The notes beneath the pieces are model-generated. The model saw nothing but the letters and a program-made list of their open reading frames with translations. It made no database searches and was not told where the DNA came from. A DNA stretch of 6,480 nt from an uncultured Fretibacterium sp. (lineage in GTDB: Bacteria; Synergistota; Synergistia; Synergistales; Aminobacteriaceae): assembly GCF_938040765.1 (NCBI RefSeq), contig NZ_CALIAA010000097.1, positions 1-6,480 on the forward strand. The letters are read 5' to 3'. Made by a program: the position numbers and the translations under genes. This document shows positions 1 to 5,674 of the stretch, in pieces (the first letter of the stretch is position 1; each line of letters begins with the position of its first letter).

Positions 1-2
1 CC

Positions 3-317
3 CCCGCCATAGCGTTCGGGGCCCCCGCGAGTGCCGTGCTTTACGTCGTGATGATGTCTCAGCTGGACCGGGACGCGTTTTGGACGGGGATCGTATGGTG
101 CGTCCTTGGCCTTGTCGTCTTCTGGTTCTGCAGAAAAAAGTACGGAGATTCGGGGGACGGGACGGATGCCGTCGGAATCCTGGCCGTGGAGGAGCCCCAA
201 GAGGCGGAGAAACTGGCCATGGACAGGGAGTACAGGTGGTGGTGCGCCGCGACCGCCCTGGCCGTCCTGGCCGCGTTGGCCTTCTACGCGCTGCCCTTTT
301 TTACACAGGATCAATAA
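3..317 (+). CDS. C-terminal fragment of an APC-superfamily amino-acid permease (5' end outside the window)
   Basis: The frame is open from the left edge (first full codon CCC at 3-5) to a TAA at 315-317, giving about 104 residues of a longer protein. It begins PAIAFGAPASAVLYVVMM, continues through a second hydrophobic segment (GIVWCVLGLVVFWF) and then a basic RKKYG. A hydrophobic helix, a W-x-x-L-G-L helix and a basic cytoplasmic end is how many amino-acid permeases of the APC family finish. After a charged linker of about 35 residues there is one more membrane helix (WWCAATALAVLAALAFYALPFF) and the protein ends. The GTG at 36 is therefore an internal codon, not a start. The role would be uptake or exchange of amino acids across the inner membrane. 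The substrate cannot be read from this fragment, and the family call rests on the tail alone, so another multi-pass transporter remains possible. Confidence 0.6.
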   Translation, partial: PAIAFGAPASAVLYVVMMSQLDRDAFWTGIVWCVLGLVVFWFCRKKYGDSGDGTDAVGILAVEEPQEAEKLAMDREYRWWCAATALAVLAALAFYALPFFTQDQ

Positions 318-330
318 CCTTTGATAAAAT
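300..330 (+). promoter_or_regulatory. Possible sigma-70 promoter for the Nudix-antiporter pair
   Basis: TTTACA at 300-305 (5 of 6 to TTGACA) is followed by TAAAAT at 325-330 (5 of 6 to TATAAT), with a long 19-base spacer. An alternative -10, GATAAA at 323-328, gives a 17-base spacer but a poorer match. The site overlaps the permease stop codon and is a local AT-rich patch in GC-rich DNA. It would leave a leader of roughly 90 bases containing an inverted repeat. Confidence 0.35.
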
Positions 331-331
331 G

Positions 332-374
332 AACGACGGGGAAGGGAGGGCGTTTCGGGCGTTCTTCCGTCGTT
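332..374 (+). repeat. Inverted repeat in the permease-Nudix gap
   Basis: AACGACGG at 332-339 is exactly complementary to CCGTCGTT at 367-374. GAA at 341-343 can pair with TTC at 362-364 inside it. No run of T follows, so this is not a convincing intrinsic terminator. It could be a weak or factor-assisted terminator for the permease, or a structured leader for the Nudix mRNA. Confidence 0.4.
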
Positions 375-429
375 GGGGACTATTGTGTGTATCGTTATTT
401 GGGCAGGGAAGAAAGGTGTCGATGTCGTG

Positions 430-993
430 ATGGAGGCACAGGAGGTGGCGGCGGCCGAGCGCCGTTTATCCAGCCGGCGGATCTACGAGGGGCACATCCT
501 GAACCTGAGGGTGGACGACGTGATCCTCGAGTTCGGCCGCACGGCGAGGCGCGAGGTGGTGGAGCATGGAGCGGCCGTGGGTATCCTGGCCCTTACGGAG
601 AAGGGCGGCGTGCTCCTGGTGCGGCAGTACCGTTATGCCGTCGACGAGGAGACGCTCGAGGTCTGCGCCGGCCTCGTGGAGAAAGGGGAGGAACCCCGCG
701 ATGCGGCGGTGCGCGAGATGCAGGAGGAGCTGGGCTTCAAACCCGGCAAATTGACGGAGATCGGGCGCTTCTATGCCTCGCCGGGGTTCTGCACGGAGCT
801 GCTGATTCTTTATCTGGCGGAGGAACTGACGCCGTCGCGCCTGCCACAGGACGACGACGAGAACGTCTCGGTGGTGGAGCTTCCCCTGAAGGATATCCCG
901 GGCCGGCTGGCCGAGGGGACGTTTCGGGATTCCAAGACCTTTGCGGCCATGGCCTGGCTGATGGCACGCGAGGGGTTGAGGCCCGGGGTCTGA
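430..993 (+). CDS. Nudix hydrolase, ADP-ribose pyrophosphatase type
   Basis: This 187-residue protein carries a complete Nudix box at residues 81-103: G81, then E87, R95-E96 and E99-E100, then G102-F103, matching GX5EX7REUXEEXGU, where the glutamates bind the catalytic Mg2+ or Mn2+. A proline in FYASPGF (P118) lies 16 residues after the box, the signature of the ADP-ribose pyrophosphatase branch. Enzymes of that branch cut ADP-ribose to AMP and ribose 5-phosphate in the cytoplasm, clearing a reactive NAD breakdown product. The N-terminal strands (IYEGHILNLRVDDVILEFG) and total length are normal for this branch. In place of the usual Pro-Ala-Gly before the box it has Cys-Ala-Gly (C79). The start is uncertain: ATG 430 gives a normal N-terminus, GTG 427 sits slightly better behind an AGGTG at 414-418, and a TTG at 373 would add a hydrophobic extension unlike the family. 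The antiporter gene follows 64 bp later on the same strand, so co-transcription is likely. Confidence 0.88.
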   Translation: MEAQEVAAAERRLSSRRIYEGHILNLRVDDVILEFGRTARREVVEHGAAVGILALTEKGGVLLVRQYRYAVDEETLEVCAGLVEKGEEPRDAAVREMQEELGFKPGKLTEIGRFYASPGFCTELLILYLAEELTPSRLPQDDDENVSVVELPLKDIPGRLAEGTFRDSKTFAAMAWLMAREGLRPGV

Positions 994-1022
994 CGGAAGG
1001 GGAAAAACGCTACGGAGGGAAT

Positions 1023-1052
1023 GTGAACCAAAAAATTTTTGTTGAGGGGTGA
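1023..1052 (+). other. Possible nine-codon leader ORF before the antiporter
   Basis: GGAGGG at 1014-1019 is followed by GTG at 1023 and an open frame reading MNQKIFVEG, stopping at TGA 1050-1052. That TGA overlaps a GTG at 1049, an alternative antiporter start, as GTGA. The same ribosome-binding site also precedes ATG at 1021, which is immediately followed by TGA. The spacing from GGAGGG to GTG is only 3 bases, so translation is doubtful. The element could couple or tune antiporter translation, or be chance. Confidence 0.2.
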
Positions 1053-1057
1053 ATTCC

Positions 1058-2521
1058 GTGATTACTTTAATCAAACTGAGCCCCATGATCGTCCTTGCAG
1101 GGCTCATGATGTCCGGGATGGACATCCTGCTCGCCGCGCCCATCGCCTTCATCGTCGCCACGATCGTCGCCATGCTTTTGGATCGTTTCTCCTTTTCGGA
1201 GCTGCTGGATGCGGGGCTGGAGAACATGAAGTATTATCTCATCGTCTTCCTGATCCTTCAGGCGGCCTACGCCGTGGCGGAGTGCTTCATGGCCACGGGG
1301 GTCGCGGCCTCGGTCATCAACATGGCGCTCTCCATGGGTCTGACGGCCAAGTACGTCGCGGTGGCGGCCCTGATTGTGACGTCGGTCCTCTCCGTTGCGA
1401 CGGGGACCTCCTGGGGGACCTTCGCCGCCTGCGCCCCGATCTTTCTGTGGCTGAACCACATCGTCGACGGCAGCACGGTGCTGACCGTGGCCGCGATCGC
1501 AGGAGGCTCCTGCTTCGGGGACAATATCGGCCTGATCTCGGACACCACGGTGGTCAGCTCCGGGATACAGAACGTCTCGATCATCGACAGGGTCCGGCAT
1601 CAGGGCGTATGGTCCGCCCTTTGCCTGATTTCGGGCGCGGTCGTGTTCTATTTTGCCGCCGTTTCGCTTGGGCTCAAGGATACCTCCGGCCAGGCGGTCG
1701 AGGCCATAAACCAGATTCCGGAGATCGTGTGGAGTAACCTGGAGCAGCAGCGCCCCGCGGCCGTCACGCTGCTCCAGCAGGTCCGGAGCGGCGTTCCCCA
1801 ATACATGGCGATCCCCTTGGTGCTGGTGCTGGTGCTTGCCGGGATCGGCACGAACACCCTGATCTGTCTGGGAACGGGAATTTTTTCCTCCCTGATCTTC
1901 GGCTGGTTTTCCGGGACGGTCACGGATATCCGGGCTTTTCTGGATCTGGTCCAGTCGGGCTTCTCCGCGGCGGGCAACTGGACCGTCGTCATGATGCTCT
2001 GGGTCGGTGCGTTCGGCGGGGTCATGCGCAAGATGAACGCCTTCGACCCCATCGCCGACGCCATCCTGAGGGTCGTGAGGAGCGTCCGGCAGCTCATGTG
2101 CGCCAACGCGGCCCTCTGCCTTCTGGGCAACGCCGCCCTGGCGGACGAGATGGCCCAGATCGTCACGATCAGCCCCATCATCAAGAACATGACGGAACAC
2201 AGCATCGAGGGCAACGAGAAGGACATGTACAAACTGGCCCTGCGCAACGCGACCTTTGCGGACGCAATGGCCGTCTTCGGCTCCCAGCTGATCCCATGGC
2301 ATGCCTACATGGCCTTTTTCATCGGGATCACCTATGCGGTGTACCCCATGGCCAAGAGCACGGTCACGATCGGCGGCATCATCCTGCACAACTATCTGGC
2401 CTGGATCGCCGTGATCTCCATGCTGGTCCTGACCTACACGGGGCTGGACCGCTTTGTCCCCCTGTTCGGGATCCCCGCGGAGCCGGAGGTCCGTCTGAAG
2501 GGGGGGAACAAAAGGAACTGA
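1058..2521 (+). CDS. nhaC: NhaC-family Na+/H+ antiporter
   Basis: The product is a 487-residue polytopic membrane protein with about 11-12 hydrophobic segments. Two family landmarks are visible: GTSWGTFAACAPIF near residues 116-129 and the motif GSCFGDNIGLISDTTVVSSG near 150-169, equivalent to the family's FGDxxSPLSDTT stretch, with acidic and polar residues suited to ion binding. A third conserved-looking patch, NAALADEMAQIVTISP, lies near residues 358-373. Members exchange cytoplasmic Na+ for external H+ (some relatives exchange organic acids) and support pH and sodium homeostasis in the inner membrane. The ion cannot be proven from sequence. The start chosen is GTG 1058, because GAGGGG at 1044-1049 lies 8 bases upstream. 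GTG 1049 overlaps that Shine-Dalgarno sequence and is less likely. The C-terminus ends in a short basic tail (LKGGNKRN). No clear terminator hairpin follows. Confidence 0.88.
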   Translation: MITLIKLSPMIVLAGLMMSGMDILLAAPIAFIVATIVAMLLDRFSFSELLDAGLENMKYYLIVFLILQAAYAVAECFMATGVAASVINMALSMGLTAKYVAVAALIVTSVLSVATGTSWGTFAACAPIFLWLNHIVDGSTVLTVAAIAGGSCFGDNIGLISDTTVVSSGIQNVSIIDRVRHQGVWSALCLISGAVVFYFAAVSLGLKDTSGQAVEAINQIPEIVWSNLEQQRPAAVTLLQQVRSGVPQYMAIPLVLVLVLAGIGTNTLICLGTGIFSSLIFGWFSGTVTDIRAFLDLVQSGFSAAGNWTVVMMLWVGAFGGVMRKMNAFDPIADAILRVVRSVRQLMCANAALCLLGNAALADEMAQIVTISPIIKNMTEHSIEGNEKDMYKLALRNATFADAMAVFGSQLIPWHAYMAFFIGITYAVYPMAKSTVTIGGIILHNYLAWIAVISMLVLTYTGLDRFVPLFGIPAEPEVRLKGGNKRN

Positions 2522-2564
2522 CCCATCCGCCTCATCTCTTTCTCCCGCTCGTGACCTGCCGCGC

Positions 2565-2593
2565 TTGACAGCGACGAAAAATAGTGCGTTAAT
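2565..2593 (+). promoter_or_regulatory. Sigma-70-type promoter for the metal cassette
   Basis: A perfect -35 TTGACA at 2565-2570 is followed after 17 bases by GTTAAT at 2588-2593 (4 of 6, keeping the TAAT end of the -10). Transcription would begin near 2600, about 50 bases before the first gene. The leader from about 2576 to 2635 is strikingly AT-rich compared with its surroundings. I could not find a convincing Fur box in it. Confidence 0.55.
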
Positions 2594-2651
2594 AAATTCA
2601 GCAAGAGTTTTTTGCATAACTTTTATTTTTACTTGTGAGAGGATGACGGCA

Positions 2652-2891
2652 ATGAAGTTCACGAGCTTTCTGATCTTCGGGGCGGGAGTGGCTTTGGGAG
2701 TGGGCGCGACGTGCGCCGTGAAGAGCAGGAGAGGCAGAAAAGTGGCAATCGCTCTTGCCAGCAAGGGGCTCGAACTCAAGGAACACCTGGCCTGCATGGC
2801 GGACCGTATGAAGGAGTCCGTCGAGGATATCGTGGCCGAGGCCCGTTACGCCAACGAGCACGGCGATGCCGGGGAGACCTTTGCGGAGTAG
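2652..2891 (+). CDS. Small glycine-rich membrane protein, DUF6110/YtxH-like
   Basis: The product is 79 residues. Residues 5-22 form one hydrophobic segment (SFLIFGAGVALGVGATCA) with glycines at 10, 12, 16 and 18, a glycine-zipper pattern that favours helix packing in the membrane. A basic patch follows (KSRRGRK, 24-30), then an amphipathic, probably helical, acidic tail containing MADRMKESVEDIVAEARYANE. This layout matches my memory of DUF6110-type proteins, often found beside P1B metal ATPases in anaerobes. No biochemical activity can be assigned. By context it may anchor, cluster or assist the ATPase, in the position of the small membrane protein of ferrosome clusters. ATG 2652 is preferred because AGAGG at 2638-2642 lies 9 bases upstream. 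ATG 2643 would place that sequence at the start codon itself. The gene lies between its own promoter and a terminator. Confidence 0.75.
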   Translation: MKFTSFLIFGAGVALGVGATCAVKSRRGRKVAIALASKGLELKEHLACMADRMKESVEDIVAEARYANEHGDAGETFAE

Positions 2892-2920
2892 CGGGACGGT
2901 CGGAAACCGTTCGAGGGAGA

Positions 2921-2954
2921 AAAAGGGCGACGGACTGCTGATCGCCCTTTTCTT
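2921..2954 (+). terminator. Intrinsic terminator after the small membrane protein gene
   Basis: AAAAGGGCGA at 2921-2930 pairs perfectly over 10 bases with TCGCCCTTTT at 2942-2951, around an 11-base loop. The 3' arm runs into CTTT, giving a T-rich stretch from 2948 to 2954. A smaller hairpin (ACGGT/ACCGT, 2896-2910) lies just upstream. Because the ATPase gene begins only 46 bases later and I see no good promoter in between, the terminator probably leaks and sets gene dosage within the cassette. Confidence 0.75.
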
Positions 2955-2983
2955 TGTGTCGAGATGTCGAGATTGAGCAAAGG

Positions 2984-3000
2984 CGGATAGAAGAAATCCG
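2984..3000 (+). promoter_or_regulatory. Small hairpin touching the ATPase start codon
   Basis: CGGAT at 2984-2988 can pair with ATCCG at 2996-3000, directly against the ATG at 3001. The 7-base loop (AGAAGAA) holds the only Shine-Dalgarno-like bases near this start. Five base pairs is weak, so this may be chance, but it could limit ATPase translation. Confidence 0.25.
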
Positions 3001-5139
3001 ATGAAATTTGAGATTGCACACGAATTGCCCGGGCGCCTGCGCCTTCGCTGCGGCGAAGGCGCTTTTACCCTGCCGGAGTCTCTGGTCGTCGCCTCCCTTC
3101 TGGAGCAGCTGGACGGCGTGGAGCGCGTGAAGGCCTCTTTCAGAACCGGGAGCCTGCTGATCCTGCATAATCCGCGGGTCCGGGATACGGTCCTTGAGGC
3201 TGTGCGGACGATGGGCCCCGAGTTCTACGGCGGCATCGACGGAGCGGAGCTGGCGGATTCCCCGGAGGGGGGACTATGGGATGGCCTTTGGGGGCTTCTG
3301 GGCGGCGTTTTCGTCCGCTCCCTTCTTCCGAGTGTGTTGCGCTATTCCCTTACGGTCCTGAGATCCGTTCCGTTGCTCGTCAGGGGGACGAACGCCCTTT
3401 GCCGCAGGAAGCTCAACGTCTCCGTCCTGGACGCCTCGGCCGTCGGGGTGTCGCTTCTGCGCCGCGACTTCCGCACGGCGACGGTCATCACGACGCTGCT
3501 GGCCCTGGGGGACCTCCTCGAGGAGTGGACCCACAAGCGTTCCCGTGAGAGCCTGTCCGACAGTCTGATGCTCGACATCGACAAGCTGTGGGTGCGCCGG
3601 GACGGGGCGGACGTCCAGATCCCGTTCTCGGACCTGAAACTGGAGGACCTCGCCGTCGTCCGTATGGGGGCGGTCATCCCCGTGGACGGCGTGGTGGAGG
3701 ACGGGGAGGGGATGGTGAACCAGTCGGCGATGACGGGCGAGTCCATGTCGGTACATCGCCGCCCCGGGCTCAGCGTCTACGCCGGTACCGTCGTCGAGGA
3801 GGGGGAACTCGTCATTCGGGTCACGGCCTTCGACTCCGAGACCCGAATCCACAAGATAGCCCAGATGATCGACGAGTCCGAGATGCTGAAGGCGGAGGTC
3901 CAGAACCGGGCCGAGCGAATGGCCGACGAGATCGTCCCCTACAGTTTCCTTCTGGCCGGCCTCACCTACCTTCTGACGGGCGACGCCGTCCGCGCCTCCT
4001 CCGCGCTCCTGGTGGACTATTCCTGCGCCATTCGCCTGGCGACCCCGCTGGCGATCCTGGCCGCCATGAGGGAGGGGGCCAAACGCGGGGTCCTGATCAA
4101 GGGGGGCAAGTTCCTGGAGGCGCTGGCCGGAGCGGATACCGTCGTCTTCGACAAGACGGGGACCCTGACGGTCTCCTCGCCGCGAGTTGCCGATGTGATC
4201 CCCTTCGGGGGGCGGACCCGCCAGGACGTCCTGAGGGTCGCAGCGTGCCTCGAGGAGCATTTTCCGCACTCCATAGCGCGTGCCGTCGTCCGACAGGCGG
4301 AGCTGGAGGGACTTCACCACCGCGAGGAGCACACGGAAGTCGAGTATGCCGTGGCCCACGGCATCGTCTCTCTCTGGAGGGGCAGGAAGGTCCTGATCGG
4401 CAGCGCCCATTTCGTCTTCGAGGACGAGGGGATCGTCTGCAGTGCGGAGGCACGGAAGGAGATCGATCGGGCGCTGGAGCGGTATTCCGTCCTCTACCTG
4501 GCGATGGACGGCGAGCTGGCCGGGCTCCTGTGCATCGAGGACCCCCTGCGTCCCGATGCCGGAGAGGTGGTGGACCTCCTGCACAAGGATGGGGTGAGGC
4601 GGGTCGTCCTGATGACGGGGGACGAGGAACGCGTCGCCCGGAACGTCGCCGGACGTCTCTCCATCGACGAGTTTCACGCCCGTATGCTGCCCGACGAAAA
4701 GACGCGTTTCGTCGAGCGCTTTCGGACGGGGGGGGCCGGGGTCGTCATGGTGGGGGACGGGATCAACGATTCCCCCGCACTCTCCGCGGCCGACGTGGGG
4801 GTCGCCATGCGCAGCGGGGCGGACATCGCCAGGGAGGTCGCGGACATCGTGCTCTCCGACAACCGCCTCTCCGGAATCACGGATGCCCGACGTCTGGGGC
4901 GAGGGGTTATGAGGAAGATATACGGAAACTATGCGATGATCGTCGGGGTAAACACGGTCCTCCTGGGGCTGGGGATTCTGGGCGGCATCACTCCGGTTCT
5001 CTCCGCCCTCCTGCATAACCTGACCACGGTGGGTGCGGCCCTGTACGCCCTGACCCCGGTGCTGAAACAGGGGCGTCCTTCGGAAACGGGGAGGGCCGGT
5101 TGTGCCGGCCGCTCCGGCCATGGGTCCGATCATGATTGA
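3001..5139 (+). CDS. P1B-type heavy-metal ATPase with an SCA membrane motif (FezB-like candidate)
   Basis: This 712-residue P-type ATPase moves a metal ion across a membrane at the cost of ATP. Residues 1-75 form an HMA-like domain (opening MKFEIAHELPGRLRLRCG) that lacks the usual CxxC metal site. Hydrophobic segments follow at about 90-130 and 140-175. The actuator TGES is at 245-248, a membrane pair spans about 313-355, the phosphorylated DKTGTLT has D384, TGD is at 539-541 and the hinge GDGINDSPAL starts at 585. The last membrane pair lies at about 641-690 and contains HNLTTVG. The metal-selectivity helix has S341-C342-A343 where copper and zinc pumps have CPC, and the nucleotide-domain HP dipeptide is H423-S424. 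These variants suggest the little-studied P1B subgroup that includes ferrosome ATPases, with iron as a possible substrate, which is inference. The short tail is His/Asp-rich (GHGSDHD). The start has only a weak GAAG ribosome site. The gene overlaps the next one, so translation is probably coupled. Confidence 0.9.
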   Translation: MKFEIAHELPGRLRLRCGEGAFTLPESLVVASLLEQLDGVERVKASFRTGSLLILHNPRVRDTVLEAVRTMGPEFYGGIDGAELADSPEGGLWDGLWGLLGGVFVRSLLPSVLRYSLTVLRSVPLLVRGTNALCRRKLNVSVLDASAVGVSLLRRDFRTATVITTLLALGDLLEEWTHKRSRESLSDSLMLDIDKLWVRRDGADVQIPFSDLKLEDLAVVRMGAVIPVDGVVEDGEGMVNQSAMTGESMSVHRRPGLSVYAGTVVEEGELVIRVTAFDSETRIHKIAQMIDESEMLKAEVQNRAERMADEIVPYSFLLAGLTYLLTGDAVRASSALLVDYSCAIRLATPLAILAAMREGAKRGVLIKGGKFLEALAGADTVVFDKTGTLTVSSPRVADVIPFGGRTRQDVLRVAACLEEHFPHSIARAVVRQAELEGLHHREEHTEVEYAVAHGIVSLWRGRKVLIGSAHFVFEDEGIVCSAEARKEIDRALERYSVLYLAMDGELAGLLCIEDPLRPDAGEVVDLLHKDGVRRVVLMTGDEERVARNVAGRLSIDEFHARMLPDEKTRFVERFRTGGAGVVMVGDGINDSPALSAADVGVAMRSGADIAREVADIVLSDNRLSGITDARRLGRGVMRKIYGNYAMIVGVNTVLLGLGILGGITPVLSALLHNLTTVGAALYALTPVLKQGRPSETGRAGCAGRSGHGSDHD

Positions 5140-5434
5140 AAGCTTCGTGCCGGGGAGGGTTCGGCTGCGGTCTCGGCTGCTGAGGGATCCGGAGACCGCC
5201 GGGGCCCTGAGGCGGTCCCTTCTGGATATCCGGGGGGTGCGTTCGGTTGCCCTGAACGAGCGGACCGGGGGACTTCTGCTGGAGTACGACGCCGGATCGC
5301 TTCCGCTCCCGGTGCTGATGAAGGCGATGCCCCTGTTCGATCGCCTTCAGGCGCTCGAGGAGAAAACGGGGGACATCCTTCAGGATGTGGATGCTGTCCT
5401 GAGGGAGCTGAAGTCCCTTCTGGAGAGTGAATGA
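5102..5434 (+). CDS. Small cysteine-free HMA-like protein (FezC-like candidate)
   Basis: The product is up to 110 residues. Residues 12-78 look like an HMA fold: ESFVPGRVRLRSRLL, a helix (ETAGALRRSLLDIRGV), then strands SVALNERTGGLLLEYDA. The opening PGRVRLR repeats the PGRLRLR of the ATPase N-terminus, so the two domains are probably related. There is no cysteine, so the classical CxxC metal site is absent. The C-terminal 30 residues are acidic and helical (LQALEEKTGDILQDVDAVL), perhaps a coiled coil. No transmembrane segment is evident. It probably works with the ATPase as a cytosolic or membrane-associated partner. GTG 5102 is chosen because GGGGAGGG at 5088-5095 lies 6 bases upstream, giving a 38-base overlap with the ATPase. 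ATG 5120 and ATG 5132 lack a ribosome site, although ATG 5132 begins exactly where the conserved part begins. Confidence 0.72.
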   Translation: MPAAPAMGPIMIESFVPGRVRLRSRLLRDPETAGALRRSLLDIRGVRSVALNERTGGLLLEYDAGSLPLPVLMKAMPLFDRLQALEEKTGDILQDVDAVLRELKSLLESE

Positions 5435-5474
5435 GGACAGGAAAGAGGAAAGGGAACCGCTGAAAAGCGATAAA

Positions 5475-5513
5475 AAGACGCCGGCTTCCCGCATGTCGCG
5501 AGGCCGGCGTCTT
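5475..5513. terminator. Shared, probably bidirectional, terminator between the metal cassette and the tRNA-Sec gene
   Basis: AAGACGCCGGC at 5475-5485 pairs perfectly over 11 bases with GCCGGCGTCTT at 5503-5513 around a 17-base loop. Read on the minus strand, the stem runs directly into TTTTT, a classic terminator for the tRNA transcript. On the plus strand the stem is followed by CCTGTCATCG and only later by a T run at 5530-5536, so termination of the cassette may be weaker. Confidence 0.8.
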
Positions 5514-5535
5514 CCTGTCATCGTCATTGTTTTTT

Positions 5536-5633
5536 TGGCGGAGGCGTGTGGGGATCGAACCCACCAGGGACAGCGCAAACCGCCCCTCACCGGGTTTGAA
5601 GCCCGGGCCCGTCACCAGACGAATCTCACCTCC
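5536..5633 (-). tRNA. selC: Selenocysteine tRNA, anticodon UCA
   Basis: On the minus strand, 5633 to 5536 folds as a tRNA-Sec of 95 bases plus an encoded CCA (5536-5538) after discriminator G (5539). The anticodon stem CCGGG/CCCGG closes loop CTTCAAA, placing anticodon TCA at 5597-5599. The T arm is GTGGG-TTCGATC-CCCAC. The variable arm is very long, about 8 pairs (AGGGGCGG with CTGTCCCT), as expected for tRNA-Sec. The acceptor has seven good pairs (GGAGGTG with CGCCTCC, one a U-G), but the eighth position expected in bacterial tRNA-Sec reads A-A. The tRNA is charged with serine, converted to selenocysteinyl-tRNA and delivered by SelB to recoded UGA codons. The gene is convergent with the metal cassette. 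Confidence 0.95.
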
Positions 5634-5644
5634 GTAACCTCTTT

Positions 5645-5673
5645 ATTTTACCCGTACCTCCTCAAAAAGTCCA
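5645..5673 (-). promoter_or_regulatory. selC: Promoter of the tRNA-Sec gene
   Basis: On the minus strand TGGACT (5668-5673, 4 of 6 to TTGACA) is followed after exactly 17 bases by TAAAAT (5645-5650, 5 of 6 to TATAAT). The -10 ends 11 bases before the mature tRNA 5' end, so only a very short leader needs trimming. Confidence 0.55.
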
Positions 5674-5674
5674 T

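Noticed and set aside
466..1227. 253-codon open frame on the minus strand
   Set aside because: It runs antisense across the Nudix gene and the start of the antiporter gene, with no recognisable motif.
2571..2650. Fur-type iron operator in the AT-rich leader of the metal cassette
   Set aside because: No stretch resembles the GATAATGATAATC-type palindrome, and the possible inverted repeats there are short and imperfect.
1067..2797. 576-codon open frame on the minus strand
   Set aside because: It is antisense to the NhaC gene and the small membrane protein gene and has a low-complexity charged composition with no domain.
3274..5133. 619-codon open frame on the minus strand
   Set aside because: It lies wholly opposite the ATPase gene, whose motifs are intact. 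Its translation is rich in G, R, P, D and H with no recognisable domain, typical of an antisense shadow in GC-rich DNA.
5137..5139. UGA at the end of the ATPase gene as a selenocysteine codon
   Set aside because: The frame beyond it is only a shadow of the overlapping HMA-like gene, and the ATPase already ends with its normal final membrane pair.
5536..5633. tRNA-Sec gene as an integration site for a mobile island carrying the metal cassette
   Set aside because: I see no integrase gene and no second copy of the tRNA 3' end in the window, and the cassette has the same GC-rich character as the genes to its left.
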